A stretch of 9,095 bases of DNA. It comes from Anaerolineae bacterium. Its GTDB lineage: Bacteria > Chloroflexota > Anaerolineae > Anaerolineales > Anaerolineaceae. Shown in pieces: positions 1 through 6,605 of the stretch (position 1 is the stretch's first letter; each line of letters opens with the position of its first letter). The position numbers were made by a program, and so were the translations under genes. The stretch covers positions 1-9,095 of the forward strand of contig JACRAG010000152.1 of assembly GCA_016213455.1 (NCBI GenBank), given 5' to 3'. The notes beneath the pieces were generated by a model. That model had not been told where the DNA came from. It saw only the letters and a program-made list of their open reading frames with translations, and ran no database searches.

Positions 1-578
1 AGGCGACCGAGCAGTTCATCCAGCAGCTTGGGCGCCAGGGTCAGCGGGTCGCCGCCAGAGAGCAGCACGTCGCGCACCTGGGGGGTGCGGCGCAGGTATT
101 CGAGCTGCATCTCAAATTCGGCGCGTGAGAAGGTGGCTGAGGGGTCACCGACAATGCGCGAGCGGGTGCAGTAGCGGCAATATGAGGCGCACTGGGTGGT
201 GACCAGCATCAACACCCGGTCGGGGTAGCGGTGGACCAGGCCCGGAACCGGCGAATGACGGTCTTCAGCCAGGGAGTCTTCCATCATACCGGTAAACGGC
301 ACAATTTCATCCGCGCGCGGCACCACCTGGAGGCGAATGGGATCGTCCAGGTCGTCGGGATTCATCAGCGATGCAAAATAGGGGGTGATGTCCACCCGGA
401 ATAGCCCCTGCGTGGAGAGCGCTTTGCGCTCACTGTCGCTGAGCGAGAGGACTTTTTCAAAATCCTCGGCTGAGTTAAGCCGGTTGCTCAACTGCCAGCG
501 CCAGTCGTTCCACTTTTCGTCCGGCACATCGCGATAGATGCTTGCGCGTTGGTTGTACGGAAATTTGAAAGGTGACAT
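1..578 (-). CDS. kamA: Lysine 2,3-aminomutase, N-terminal part (3' end beyond the window)
   Basis: This is a radical-SAM, PLP-dependent aminomutase that converts L-lysine to L-beta-lysine in the cytoplasm, feeding either lysine fermentation or synthesis of the compatible solute N-acetyl-beta-lysine. The 192 visible residues follow the clostridial KamA pattern closely: WNDWRWQLSNR at 23-33, SPVPGLVHRYPDRVL just before the cluster, the iron-sulfur motif CxxxCxxC at C130, C134 and C137 (CASYCRYC), and the SAM-binding SGGD at 174-177. The family is about 400-470 residues, so roughly the first half is present; the PLP lysine lies beyond the edge. The ATG at 578-576 is chosen because a strong ribosome site, AGGAGG (583-588), lies 4 bases upstream. 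The sequence between the cluster cysteines differs from the clostridial CSMYCRHC, but the N-terminal WNDW region argues against the related EF-P lysylation enzyme EpmB. A glutamate 2,3-aminomutase is a less likely alternative. Pathway partners are not visible. Confidence 0.9.
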   Translation of the reverse strand, partial: MSPFKFPYNQRASIYRDVPDEKWNDWRWQLSNRLNSAEDFEKVLSLSDSERKALSTQGLFRVDITPYFASLMNPDDLDDPIRLQVVPRADEIVPFTGMMEDSLAEDRHSPVPGLVHRYPDRVLMLVTTQCASYCRYCTRSRIVGDPSATFSRAEFEMQLEYLRRTPQVRDVLLSGGDPLTLAPKLLDELLGR

Positions 579-594
579 GCGGCCTCCTGCATTG

Positions 595-623
595 ATTCTA
601 CGGGAGGAATGGGCAATGGTCAA
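595..623 (-). promoter_or_regulatory. Putative promoter of kamA
   Basis: Read on the minus strand, the -35 is TTGACC (623-618), followed by a 17-base spacer and the -10 TAGAAT (600-595). Each element matches five of six sigma70 consensus positions. Transcription would start near 588, essentially on the AGGAGG ribosome site, giving a leader of only about 10 bases. This is a prediction from sequence only. Confidence 0.5.
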
Positions 624-718
624 CAACGAAACGAAGGTCAGGTGAGGCTTGTGACAAAAGCCGGAGTATGGAAGCGTCGTTTACCGCAGGGCGGCCCGAC
701 TCTTACTCAAAAAGAGGC

Positions 719-746
719 TTGACATTTCTTGTAATGAGGATATAAT
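719..746 (+). promoter_or_regulatory. Strong sigma70-type promoter of the VOC gene
   Basis: Both elements are perfect consensus: -35 TTGACA (719-724), a 16-base spacer and -10 TATAAT (741-746). The predicted start lies near 753, leaving about 38 bases of leader before the ATG at 791. It is the best promoter match in the window and sits in an AT-rich patch, which implies high basal activity unless repressed. Confidence 0.75.
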
Positions 747-751
747 TAGTA

Positions 752-772
752 TTAATAGAAATTAAGTTCTAT
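752..772. promoter_or_regulatory. Overlapping inverted repeats at the VOC transcription start (operator-like)
   Basis: Two small perfect inverted repeats overlap just downstream of the -10 box. TTAAT (752-756) pairs with ATTAA (761-765), and ATAGAA (755-760) pairs with TTCTAT (767-772). They share bases, so only one could form a hairpin at a time. Their position at +1 to +20 would suit a repressor operator. AT-rich DNA makes short repeats common, so chance is a real alternative. Confidence 0.3.
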
Positions 773-790
773 AAAGCAAGGAGAAAGGCG

Positions 791-1159
791 ATGTCTCAAT
801 TCATCAATATCAACGTGGTGCAGATCAACGTGCGCGACTGGGAAAAGGCCAAGAAATTCTACGCGGACGTGTTGGAATGGCCCGTAGTATTCAGCAGCGA
901 TGAATTCGGCTGGCACGAATTCGGGGTGGACAATGCTTCGCACATCGCGCTGAATCATTGGAAGAGCGCGGACCCGCTGCCCAGCAGTGGGACGATTGTG
1001 GTCTTTTCGGTTGAAAATGCGCACGCCACGGCCAAAAACCTGCGCGAGCGCGGCGTGAAAGTGGATGAGGTGATCGACATCCCCGGCATGGTTTCCTACG
1101 GCACATTCTACGATCCAGAAGGTAATTCGCTGCAGTTCGCCTCCAACCTGGCGGGTTGA
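791..1159 (+). CDS. VOC-family (glyoxalase/bleomycin-resistance-type fold) protein
   Basis: This is a 122-residue single VOC unit made of two beta-alpha-beta-beta-beta modules; such proteins are metal-dependent lyases, dioxygenases or binding proteins that usually act as dimers in the cytoplasm. Recognisable marks are the opening strand and helix VQINVRDWEKAKKFYADVL (10-28) and the closing YGTFYDPEGNSLQF (103-116), the family's typical last strand. The usual metal-ligand positions appear to be occupied by Q11 and Q115 rather than the commoner His and Glu, so metal binding is uncertain and the substrate cannot be named. The start is fixed by AAGGAGA (778-784), 6 bases upstream. It is a monocistronic gene with its own near-consensus promoter, divergent from kamA and convergent with the MFS gene. 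Confidence 0.88.
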   Translation: MSQFININVVQINVRDWEKAKKFYADVLEWPVVFSSDEFGWHEFGVDNASHIALNHWKSADPLPSSGTIVVFSVENAHATAKNLRERGVKVDEVIDIPGMVSYGTFYDPEGNSLQFASNLAG

Positions 1160-1197
1160 CCCACAGCGTTTACCCGGCTCTCTAACCATTCCAACAC

Positions 1198-1222
1198 AAA
1201 ACCGGCCGTGAGGCCGGTTTTT
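1198..1222. terminator. Bidirectional intrinsic terminator between the VOC and MFS genes
   Basis: A perfect 10-bp stem, AAAACCGGCC (1198-1207) with GGCCGGTTTT (1212-1221), closes a GTGA loop; a T follows. A tract on one side and T tract on the other let it act on both strands. It lies between the stop codons of two convergent genes, at 1159 and 1243. Confidence 0.85.
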
Positions 1223-1242
1223 GATTCCAGTGTGGCAGGCGA

Positions 1243-2565
1243 TTATTGGTCTTGCAGCGGCGTGGCGCCGGTTTCAGTGCGCAGCATCAGGGCAGCGCAT
1301 GCTGCCAGTACATAACTGGCGGCAAAGACGGTCAACGGCAGGGCCAGGCTGGCGCCCATCAGCAGCGCGCCCAGGCTGGGAGCCAGCGCGCCGGCGATGC
1401 GGGTGAACCCGCTGGCTGCGCCCATGCCGGTGCCGCGTAAATTGGTCGGGTAAACCTCCGGGGTATAGGCGTACAGCGCGCCCCAGGCGCCCAGGGTGAA
1501 GAAGGACATCCAGATGCCCATGCCGACCACCCAGGTGAGTGAGTTGGCGGCGGCAAAGAGAAAGGTGAAGAACCCGGAAGCCGCCAGGTAGGCAGCCAGC
1601 GTCTTGCGCCGCCCCCAGCGCTCCACCAGCCAGGCCGCCGAGAAGTAACCCGGGAGCTGCGCCAGCGCCAGGATGAAGGCGTTCTGGTAAACCGTGAGCA
1701 AGGGCAGGCCGGAAGCGCGGAAATAGTTCGGCATCCAGGTGAACACGCCGTAGTAACCCAGTGAGATGGCGAACCAGATCAACCACAGCAGCAGGGTGGT
1801 GCGGCGCAGGCGCGGTTTGAGCAGGTCCGCGGTACGCGAGGGCGCGGGGGCTGCAACCGGCGCCAGCTTGAAAGCGCCCAGATCGCGCCCGTTGGCTTTC
1901 GCCACCTGGCGCAGCACGGCCGCAGCCTGCTCGGTTTTACCGTTGACCAGCAGGTAGCGCGGGGATTCGGGGATATGCCGGCGGATGAAGAAAATGATCA
2001 GGCCCGGTACCGCCGAGATGGCGAGCAGCCAGCGCCAGCCCAGCCAGGGCACAATCAACCAGGCCAGCCCGGCAGCCAGCACGGCGCCCAGCGCCCAAAA
2101 GGATTCCAGCAGCACCAGGTAGCGCCCGCGTTTGGCGGTGGGCAGGTATTCGGCGAAAATGGCGTAGTCCACCGGCAGGGTGCCGCCCACGCCAAAACCG
2201 GTCAGGGCGCGCAGGGCCACCAGCCAGCCAAAACTGGGCGCAAAGGCCGAAGCCAACCCGAAGACCGAATCGATGGCGACGGTCGACATGAAACCGATCT
2301 TGCGTCCCGCCAGGTCGCTCAGGCGTCCCCACACCCAGGCGCCTGCCAGCATGCCCAAAAAGATGGCTGTCCCCAGCAGGCCTTTTTGCGCGTTGGTCAG
2401 GTTCCATTCACTGCCAATTTGCGGCAGGGCAAAGGAGATGAGCAGCACTTCCATGGCATCGGCTGCCCAGCCCAATCCACAAATCAACATCAGCCGCTGT
2501 TGGAAACGGCCAAAACCGGCCTGTTCAATCGCCAGGTCGAAGGTCAATGTTTTTTCAATGCTCAT
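1243..2565 (-). CDS. MFS transporter, similar to niacin permease NaiP/YceI
   Basis: This is a 440-residue inner-membrane transporter of the major facilitator superfamily with about 12 hydrophobic segments. Visible marks are acidic D36 and E39 in the first helix (GWAADAMEV), motif A GRLSDLAGRK at 80-89, LLESFWALG at 152-160, the mid-protein PESPRYL at 199-205, AQLPGYFSAAWLVERWGRRK at 302-321 and the GAWGALYAYTPEVYPT block at 359-374. Several of these match, from memory, Bacillus subtilis NaiP (YceI) almost word for word, so a nicotinate-type or other aromatic or organic acid substrate is plausible but not shown. The ATG at 2565 is preferred over an in-frame ATG 51 bases upstream because GGAGGA (2576-2571) precedes it by 5 bases, and because the upstream ATG would lie before the predicted transcription start. 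It is monocistronic. Confidence 0.88.
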   Translation of the reverse strand: MSIEKTLTFDLAIEQAGFGRFQQRLMLICGLGWAADAMEVLLISFALPQIGSEWNLTNAQKGLLGTAIFLGMLAGAWVWGRLSDLAGRKIGFMSTVAIDSVFGLASAFAPSFGWLVALRALTGFGVGGTLPVDYAIFAEYLPTAKRGRYLVLLESFWALGAVLAAGLAWLIVPWLGWRWLLAISAVPGLIIFFIRRHIPESPRYLLVNGKTEQAAAVLRQVAKANGRDLGAFKLAPVAAPAPSRTADLLKPRLRRTTLLLWLIWFAISLGYYGVFTWMPNYFRASGLPLLTVYQNAFILALAQLPGYFSAAWLVERWGRRKTLAAYLAASGFFTFLFAAANSLTWVVGMGIWMSFFTLGAWGALYAYTPEVYPTNLRGTGMGAASGFTRIAGALAPSLGALLMGASLALPLTVFAASYVLAACAALMLRTETGATPLQDQ

Positions 2566-2587
2566 CGTGCTCCTCCGTGAAGGGGCT

Positions 2588-2615
2588 ATTATACCCAATA
2601 TGTGTATTTTGTACA
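2588..2615 (-). promoter_or_regulatory. Putative promoter of the MFS transporter gene
   Basis: On the minus strand the -10 is a perfect TATAAT (2593-2588), and a 16-base spacer precedes a partial -35, TGTACA (2615-2610, four of six). Transcription would begin near 2581, giving a leader of about 16 bases that contains little beyond the ribosome site. Confidence 0.5.
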
Positions 2616-2629
2616 CTAAATCCAGGGTA
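2592..2629. promoter_or_regulatory. Inverted repeat over the MFS promoter -35 (candidate operator)
   Basis: GTGTA (2602-2606) and TACAC (2612-2616) form a perfect inverted repeat with a 5-base gap that covers the predicted -35 element. It is flanked almost symmetrically by TACCC (2592-2596) and GGGTA (2625-2629). A dimeric regulator bound here would block the promoter. No known site is recognised; this is an inference from position and symmetry. Confidence 0.3.
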
Positions 2630-2653
2630 GTTTTCTTAATGAATTTGATTCAC

Positions 2654-2679
2654 TTTTGGGCATTCCCGGGAAACCAAAA
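2654..2679. repeat. Nested palindrome in the MFS-protease intergenic region
   Basis: The 10-base palindrome TTCCCGGGAA (2663-2672) is enclosed by TTTTGG (2654-2659) and CCAAAA (2674-2679), giving a stem of 11 pairs with a small asymmetric interruption (GCA against A). There is no T tract after it, so it is not an obvious terminator. It lies upstream of both divergent genes and may be a protein-binding site or chance. Confidence 0.3.
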
Positions 2680-2775
2680 ATGATAGAATGAAATCTGCTA
2701 ATGGAAATAAAAGATATCGTGAATGGCAGGTTTTGCTCCCCATTCCTGCGATCAAAATGCCGCATCGATGCCGGT

Positions 2776-2804
2776 TTGTGTAGTTACCCTGCCTGATCTA
2801 TTCT
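2776..2804 (+). promoter_or_regulatory. Weak candidate promoter of the S8 protease gene
   Basis: TTGTGT (2776-2781), a 17-base spacer and TATTCT (2799-2804) match only three and four of six consensus positions. If used, transcription would start near 2811, about 13 bases before the ATG at 2824. No better pair was found in the region, so an activator or another sigma factor may be needed. Confidence 0.2.
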
Positions 2805-2823
2805 GAGTCAAACCTGGATCTGT

Positions 2824-5800
2824 ATGAACAAACCTTCTCGCCGTGATCGCTGGATCAGACTTTTGCTCATCCTGGCCCTTCTGGCCGGGTTATGGATTTC
2901 GCCTGTTTCGGCTCAACAGGAAACCGGCAGCGTCGATTACCTGGTGGACGCCGGCAATCCGGCGGCGCTGGATTGGCTTTCTGCCGCCGGCGCTGTGCAG
3001 CTGGTTGATTATGGGACGTTTGCGCTGTGGCGCGCGCCGCAACAACCCGCACTGCGCGGCCTGGCGGATGCAATCCTTCCGCCTGGGGTGACGCGGGCTT
3101 CCCAGAGCGTGTATTTGCGCGGGCGGACTCTCGATACGTCGCTGACGCAGCCGGAACCGCAGATCCCGGCGGCGCTTCGCCAGCGCGCCGGCGCGGCTGG
3201 CGCACAGCTGTGGCTGGTACAGTTCGTTGGCCCACCGCAGGATGCCTGGCTGGATGCGCTGGCAGCCAACGGGCTGGAAGTGGTGGCGTATGTGCCCGAT
3301 TATGCTTACATTGTGCGCGGTGCTGCTCCTGAGACCCAGTTGGGGCAGATCAAGGAGTTGAATGGGCTGGTGCGCTGGCAGGGCGCTTTCCATCCGGCCT
3401 ACCGCCTGGCACCGGGCCTGGACCAGGTGGACGCGGCGCAGGCAGTGGATGTGACGGTGCAGGTGCTCAACGGACCGGGCGCGGCAGAGACGCTGCGGCA
3501 GGTTCAGGCGCTGTCGCTGGCGACGCTGGCTGGACCGGAAGATGTGCTTAACCTGCTGAATGTGCGCCTGCGTGTGCAGGCCGACCAGTTGACGGCGCTG
3601 GCCAGTTTGCCAGATGTGCTGAATGTGGAGCCGTATGTTGCGCCCGGGTTGAATGACGAAATTCAAGGCCAGGTGATGGCGGGCAACATCGCCAACCTGG
3701 GCGGCAACACCGTCGCATCCGGGACGGGTTACCTGACCTGGCTGACTGGCAAGGGTTTCCCCACCGACCCGGCGGCTTATCCGGTGCTGGACATCACCGA
3801 TGACGGGATTGACAATGGCAATGCGGCCGGCGTGCTGCACGCCGATTTTTACCGGTTGGGTTCCAAGAGCAACCCCGATCGGGTTCCCTACATTGCCAAC
3901 TGCACCGCGGATGCCTCCGGCAACGCGGTGGGGGGGCACGGTAATCTCAACGCGGGCATCGCCGCCGGCTACAATACGCTGACCGGTTTTCCATATGAAG
4001 ATGGCGCGGGATATAACTTCGGCCTGGGCATTTCGCCGTACGGGCCGATTGCAGGGACCAAGGTGTTCAGCAACGCCGGTTCATTCGACGCTTCGGTCTG
4101 CGGCAACACCTACACCGGGATCGTCAACCTGTCCTACACCAGCGGGGCGCGCATTACCTCCAACAGTTGGGGCGCCAATACATTCGGCGCCTACACCTCC
4201 GACGCGCAAACGTATGATTACCTGACCCGCGATGCCTCCTCCTCCACGCCCGGCTGGCAGCCCATGTTGCACATTTTCTCAGCAGGCAATGCCGGCTCAG
4301 GTTCTCCAACGGTTGGTTCGCCGGGCACAGCCAAAAATGTGCTGACGGTGGGCGCGGCGGAAAATCCGCGTGACCAGGGCACCTATGACGGCTGTGGCGA
4401 GCTTAACGGCAACAACGCCAACGATATTGCCACCTTTTCCTCGCGGGGCGCGGCTGACGGGCGCGCCAAGCCGGATATCGTGGCGCCTGGCACACATGTG
4501 ATGGGCCCGGCTTCGCAGGACCCCGGTTTTGACGGCAGCGGCGTTTGCGGCGCCTCATCATCCAGGTATTACCCCGCCGGGCAGACGCTCTACACCTGGT
4601 CGTCCGGCACCAGCCACTCGGCGCCGGCGGTAGCGGGGGCGGCGCAGTTGACTTATGAGTATTACCAGCGCGTGTTGAAACCCGGTTCGGAGCCCAGCCC
4701 GGCCATGCTCAAGGCGCTGCTGTTGAATACGCCGCGCTATTTGGATGGCGTGGCAGCCGGGGGTAACCTGCCCGGGCTGGCGCAGGGTTGGGGCATGGTG
4801 GACCTGGGCATGGCTTTTGACCCGGCTGCGCGATTCCTGCTGGACCAGACGCAGGTATTCTCCGCCACCGGCGGAGTGTATTCGCTGAACGGGAGTGTCA
4901 ACAACGCCGCCTATCCTTTACGGGTCAGCCTGGTGTGGTCGGACGCGCCGGGATCGGCGGTGTCGGGCAATGCGCTGGTGAACAATCTGAATCTGGAAGT
5001 CATCCTGAACGGCGTGACCTACAAGGGCAATGTGTTCGGCGGAGATGCCTCCGTCACCGGTGGAACGGCGGACACGTTGAATAATGTCGAAAATGTCTTC
5101 CTGCCCGCGGGAACGACCGGCAATTTTGAGGTGCGCGTGACCGCCGCCAGCATTGCCGGGGATGGCTTGCCGGGGAATGGCGACGGCACCGATCAGGATT
5201 TTGCGCTGGTGGTGTACAACTATGGTGCAACAGCGCCGCTGCTGGATACCAGCGCCTTGCGCTGGTATCCGGTTTCGGGCAACGGCAACGGGGTGGTGGA
5301 GCCGGGAGATGTGATGGATCTGGAAGTGGACCTGTCCAACCTGGCTGGCGCGCCAACCGCCACCGGCATTTCCGCCACGCTCGCCAGCACCAGCGGTCCA
5401 CTGGTGGTGACCAGCGCCGCCTCGGCGTACCCGGATATTCCCGGTGGAGCAGTGCGGGCCAATACGACCCGTTTCCGGGTCTCATTGGACGCCGGCGTAG
5501 CCTGTGGGACGCCGTCCAACCTGTCGTTGACGGTCAATTATGCGCAGGGAACAGTGGTGATTGACCTGCCCACGATCACGGGGGCTTATCTCAGCAACTT
5601 TATGTCGTCTTTCGCCTATACAGGCCTGCCGGTGAACATCCCGGATAATAACACCGGCGGGATCAATTTACCCCTATCGGTAACGACCGCGCTGGATCCG
5701 GCAGCCATCTCGGTGAATGTCTCCATCACACATTCCTGGGTGAGTGACCTCAAGCTCAGCCTGACCAAATCCGGTGGGCCGACCATTTTATTGTCGAACC

Positions 5801-6078
5801 GGCGCGGCGCTAGTGGCGACAACTATGCCAATGTCACATTCATCGACAGCGCATCTGTGGCGATCAGCAGTATCACCACATCTACCAACCTGACCGGTCC
5901 GTACCGGCCTGAACAGCCGCTTTCCACGTTCCTGCCGGGTTCATCGGCTGGCACCTGGATTTTGAATGTTGCGGATGTGGTGGCTTTGGATGCCGGTTCG
6001 ATCACTGCTTACAGCGTGGGTTTCTCCCGGCCATTTTGCGTGAGCGACACGCATTATTTCCCGGTGATCATGCGCTGA
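2824..6078 (+). CDS. Secreted S8 (subtilisin/kexin-type) serine protease with C-terminal P domain
   Basis: This 1084-residue exported endopeptidase starts with a clear signal peptide: basic RRDRWIR, a hydrophobic stretch at 13-25, and likely cleavage after VSA at residue 30. Residues 31-280 hold about three similar strand-helix units, probably a propeptide-like region. The catalytic domain (about 295-675) shows D326 in TDDGID, H372 in GGHGNLNAG, oxyanion N489 in FSAGNAGS and S597 in SSGTSHSAP. A beta-sandwich like that of Kp43-type subtilases follows (VWSDAPGS, about 675-812), then an Ig-like domain (NGNGVVEPGD, about 820-920) and a proprotein-convertase P domain (about 930-1070). It ends with HYFPVIMR. 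There are six cysteines (360, 426, 524, 575, 894, 1072). No Shine-Dalgarno sequence precedes the ATG. It probably degrades external protein for nutrition, and may be surface-held; target and anchoring are inferred. Confidence 0.92.
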   Translation: MNKPSRRDRWIRLLLILALLAGLWISPVSAQQETGSVDYLVDAGNPAALDWLSAAGAVQLVDYGTFALWRAPQQPALRGLADAILPPGVTRASQSVYLRGRTLDTSLTQPEPQIPAALRQRAGAAGAQLWLVQFVGPPQDAWLDALAANGLEVVAYVPDYAYIVRGAAPETQLGQIKELNGLVRWQGAFHPAYRLAPGLDQVDAAQAVDVTVQVLNGPGAAETLRQVQALSLATLAGPEDVLNLLNVRLRVQADQLTALASLPDVLNVEPYVAPGLNDEIQGQVMAGNIANLGGNTVASGTGYLTWLTGKGFPTDPAAYPVLDITDDGIDNGNAAGVLHADFYRLGSKSNPDRVPYIANCTADASGNAVGGHGNLNAGIAAGYNTLTGFPYEDGAGYNFGLGISPYGPIAGTKVFSNAGSFDASVCGNTYTGIVNLSYTSGARITSNSWGANTFGAYTSDAQTYDYLTRDASSSTPGWQPMLHIFSAGNAGSGSPTVGSPGTAKNVLTVGAAENPRDQGTYDGCGELNGNNANDIATFSSRGAADGRAKPDIVAPGTHVMGPASQDPGFDGSGVCGASSSRYYPAGQTLYTWSSGTSHSAPAVAGAAQLTYEYYQRVLKPGSEPSPAMLKALLLNTPRYLDGVAAGGNLPGLAQGWGMVDLGMAFDPAARFLLDQTQVFSATGGVYSLNGSVNNAAYPLRVSLVWSDAPGSAVSGNALVNNLNLEVILNGVTYKGNVFGGDASVTGGTADTLNNVENVFLPAGTTGNFEVRVTAASIAGDGLPGNGDGTDQDFALVVYNYGATAPLLDTSALRWYPVSGNGNGVVEPGDVMDLEVDLSNLAGAPTATGISATLASTSGPLVVTSAASAYPDIPGGAVRANTTRFRVSLDAGVACGTPSNLSLTVNYAQGTVVIDLPTITGAYLSNFMSSFAYTGLPVNIPDNNTGGINLPLSVTTALDPAAISVNVSITHSWVSDLKLSLTKSGGPTILLSNRRGASGDNYANVTFIDSASVAISSITTSTNLTGPYRPEQPLSTFLPGSSAGTWILNVADVVALDAGSITAYSVGFSRPFCVSDTHYFPVIMR

Positions 6079-6098
6079 TCGTTCTGACAAATCCAACC

Positions 6099-6132
6099 AA
6101 AAAGGCTGCGCCCGGTTCGGTGCAGCCTTTTT
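6099..6132. terminator. Bidirectional intrinsic terminator between the protease and yuiD-like genes
   Basis: AAAAAGGCTGC (6099-6109) pairs perfectly with GCAGCCTTTTT (6122-6132). The 12-base interior can add a G-T and two G-C pairs, leaving a small loop. It sits between convergent stop codons (6078 and 6151) and can serve both strands. Confidence 0.85.
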
Positions 6133-6150
6133 CTTTGTTGGAGCGCAAAT

Positions 6151-6603
6151 TTAGCGCAGGGTGAGCAGATAGCTGATCACCGCCGTGCCGCCGCCGAGAA
6201 TGACGCCACTGACGACCTGCAGCGGGGTGTGCCCGATGACTTCCTTCAACTCCTGTTCCGAGATGGGCTGACCGGAAAACAGTTCGTCGATGATCTGGTT
6301 GATTGCCACCGCATGCCTGCCGGCTTCGCGGCGCACACCGGCGGCGTCATACACCACGATCATCGCGATGGCGACCGCCAGGGCGAATGCCGGGGTTTCG
6401 AAACCGTGAAAGAAACCGATAGCCAGCATGGTGCTGACGATCAACGCGGAGTGCGAGGAGGGGTTGCCGCCGCTGCTGAACCACAACCCCAGCGAGAAGC
6501 GCTTCGTTTGCGGAAATTCCAGGAAGGGTTTCAAAAACTGCGCCAGGAACCAGGCGATGATCGCCGTCCAGAGAATGCGATTGCTTAACAATGCGTCCAG
6601 CAT
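6151..6603 (-). CDS. Divergent PAP2-family (DUF212, YuiD-like) membrane protein
   Basis: This 150-residue membrane protein belongs to the DUF212/YuiD family, described as related to PAP2 acid phosphatases and haloperoxidases; no reaction is established to my knowledge. It has the family's typical length. Marks in order are N8 and an AQFLKPFLEF segment (21-30), GGNPSSHSA (45-53, where most members have GGMPSSHSA), hydrophobic helices around 55-85, YDAAGVRREAGRHA (85-98) and KEVIGHTPLQV (120-130), ending in a hydrophobic C-terminal helix. The conserved SSHS, Arg and GH residues recall the PAP2 phosphatase signature. The ATG lies 2 bases after the stop of xseB with no good ribosome site of its own, so translation is probably coupled. 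Many genomes have the prenyl synthase ispA after xseB, which makes an isoprenoid-diphosphate substrate a guess only. Confidence 0.85.
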   Translation of the reverse strand: MLDALLSNRILWTAIIAWFLAQFLKPFLEFPQTKRFSLGLWFSSGGNPSSHSALIVSTMLAIGFFHGFETPAFALAVAIAMIVVYDAAGVRREAGRHAVAINQIIDELFSGQPISEQELKEVIGHTPLQVVSGVILGGGTAVISYLLTLR

Positions 6604-6605
6604 GA

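Noticed and set aside
644..724. Direct repeat GAGGCTTG at 644-651 and 714-721, the second overlapping the VOC -35
   Set aside because: An 8-base repeat within about 200 bases is not improbable, and the copies are too far apart for a simple tandem operator.
1975..2580. A 201-codon plus-strand open frame opposite the MFS transporter
   Set aside because: It is rich in Gln, Gly and His with no recognisable domain, and the opposite strand encodes a clear 12-helix transporter. It is a shadow.
2566..2616. Extended MFS start at the upstream in-frame ATG (2616), adding 17 residues
   Set aside because: That ATG lies in the predicted -35 region, upstream of the predicted transcription start. The added residues resemble translated promoter DNA, and the ATG at 2565 has a strong ribosome site.
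2762..2771. Perfect 10-base palindrome GCATCGATGC upstream of the protease
   Set aside because: About nine such palindromes are expected by chance in a window of this length, and nothing around it adds support.
2890..3939. A 349-codon open frame on the minus strand, antisense to the protease
   Set aside because: It lies wholly inside the protease gene, whose motifs are unmistakable. The translation is rich in Arg, His and Gln and shows no family features, as expected for an antisense shadow in GC-rich DNA.
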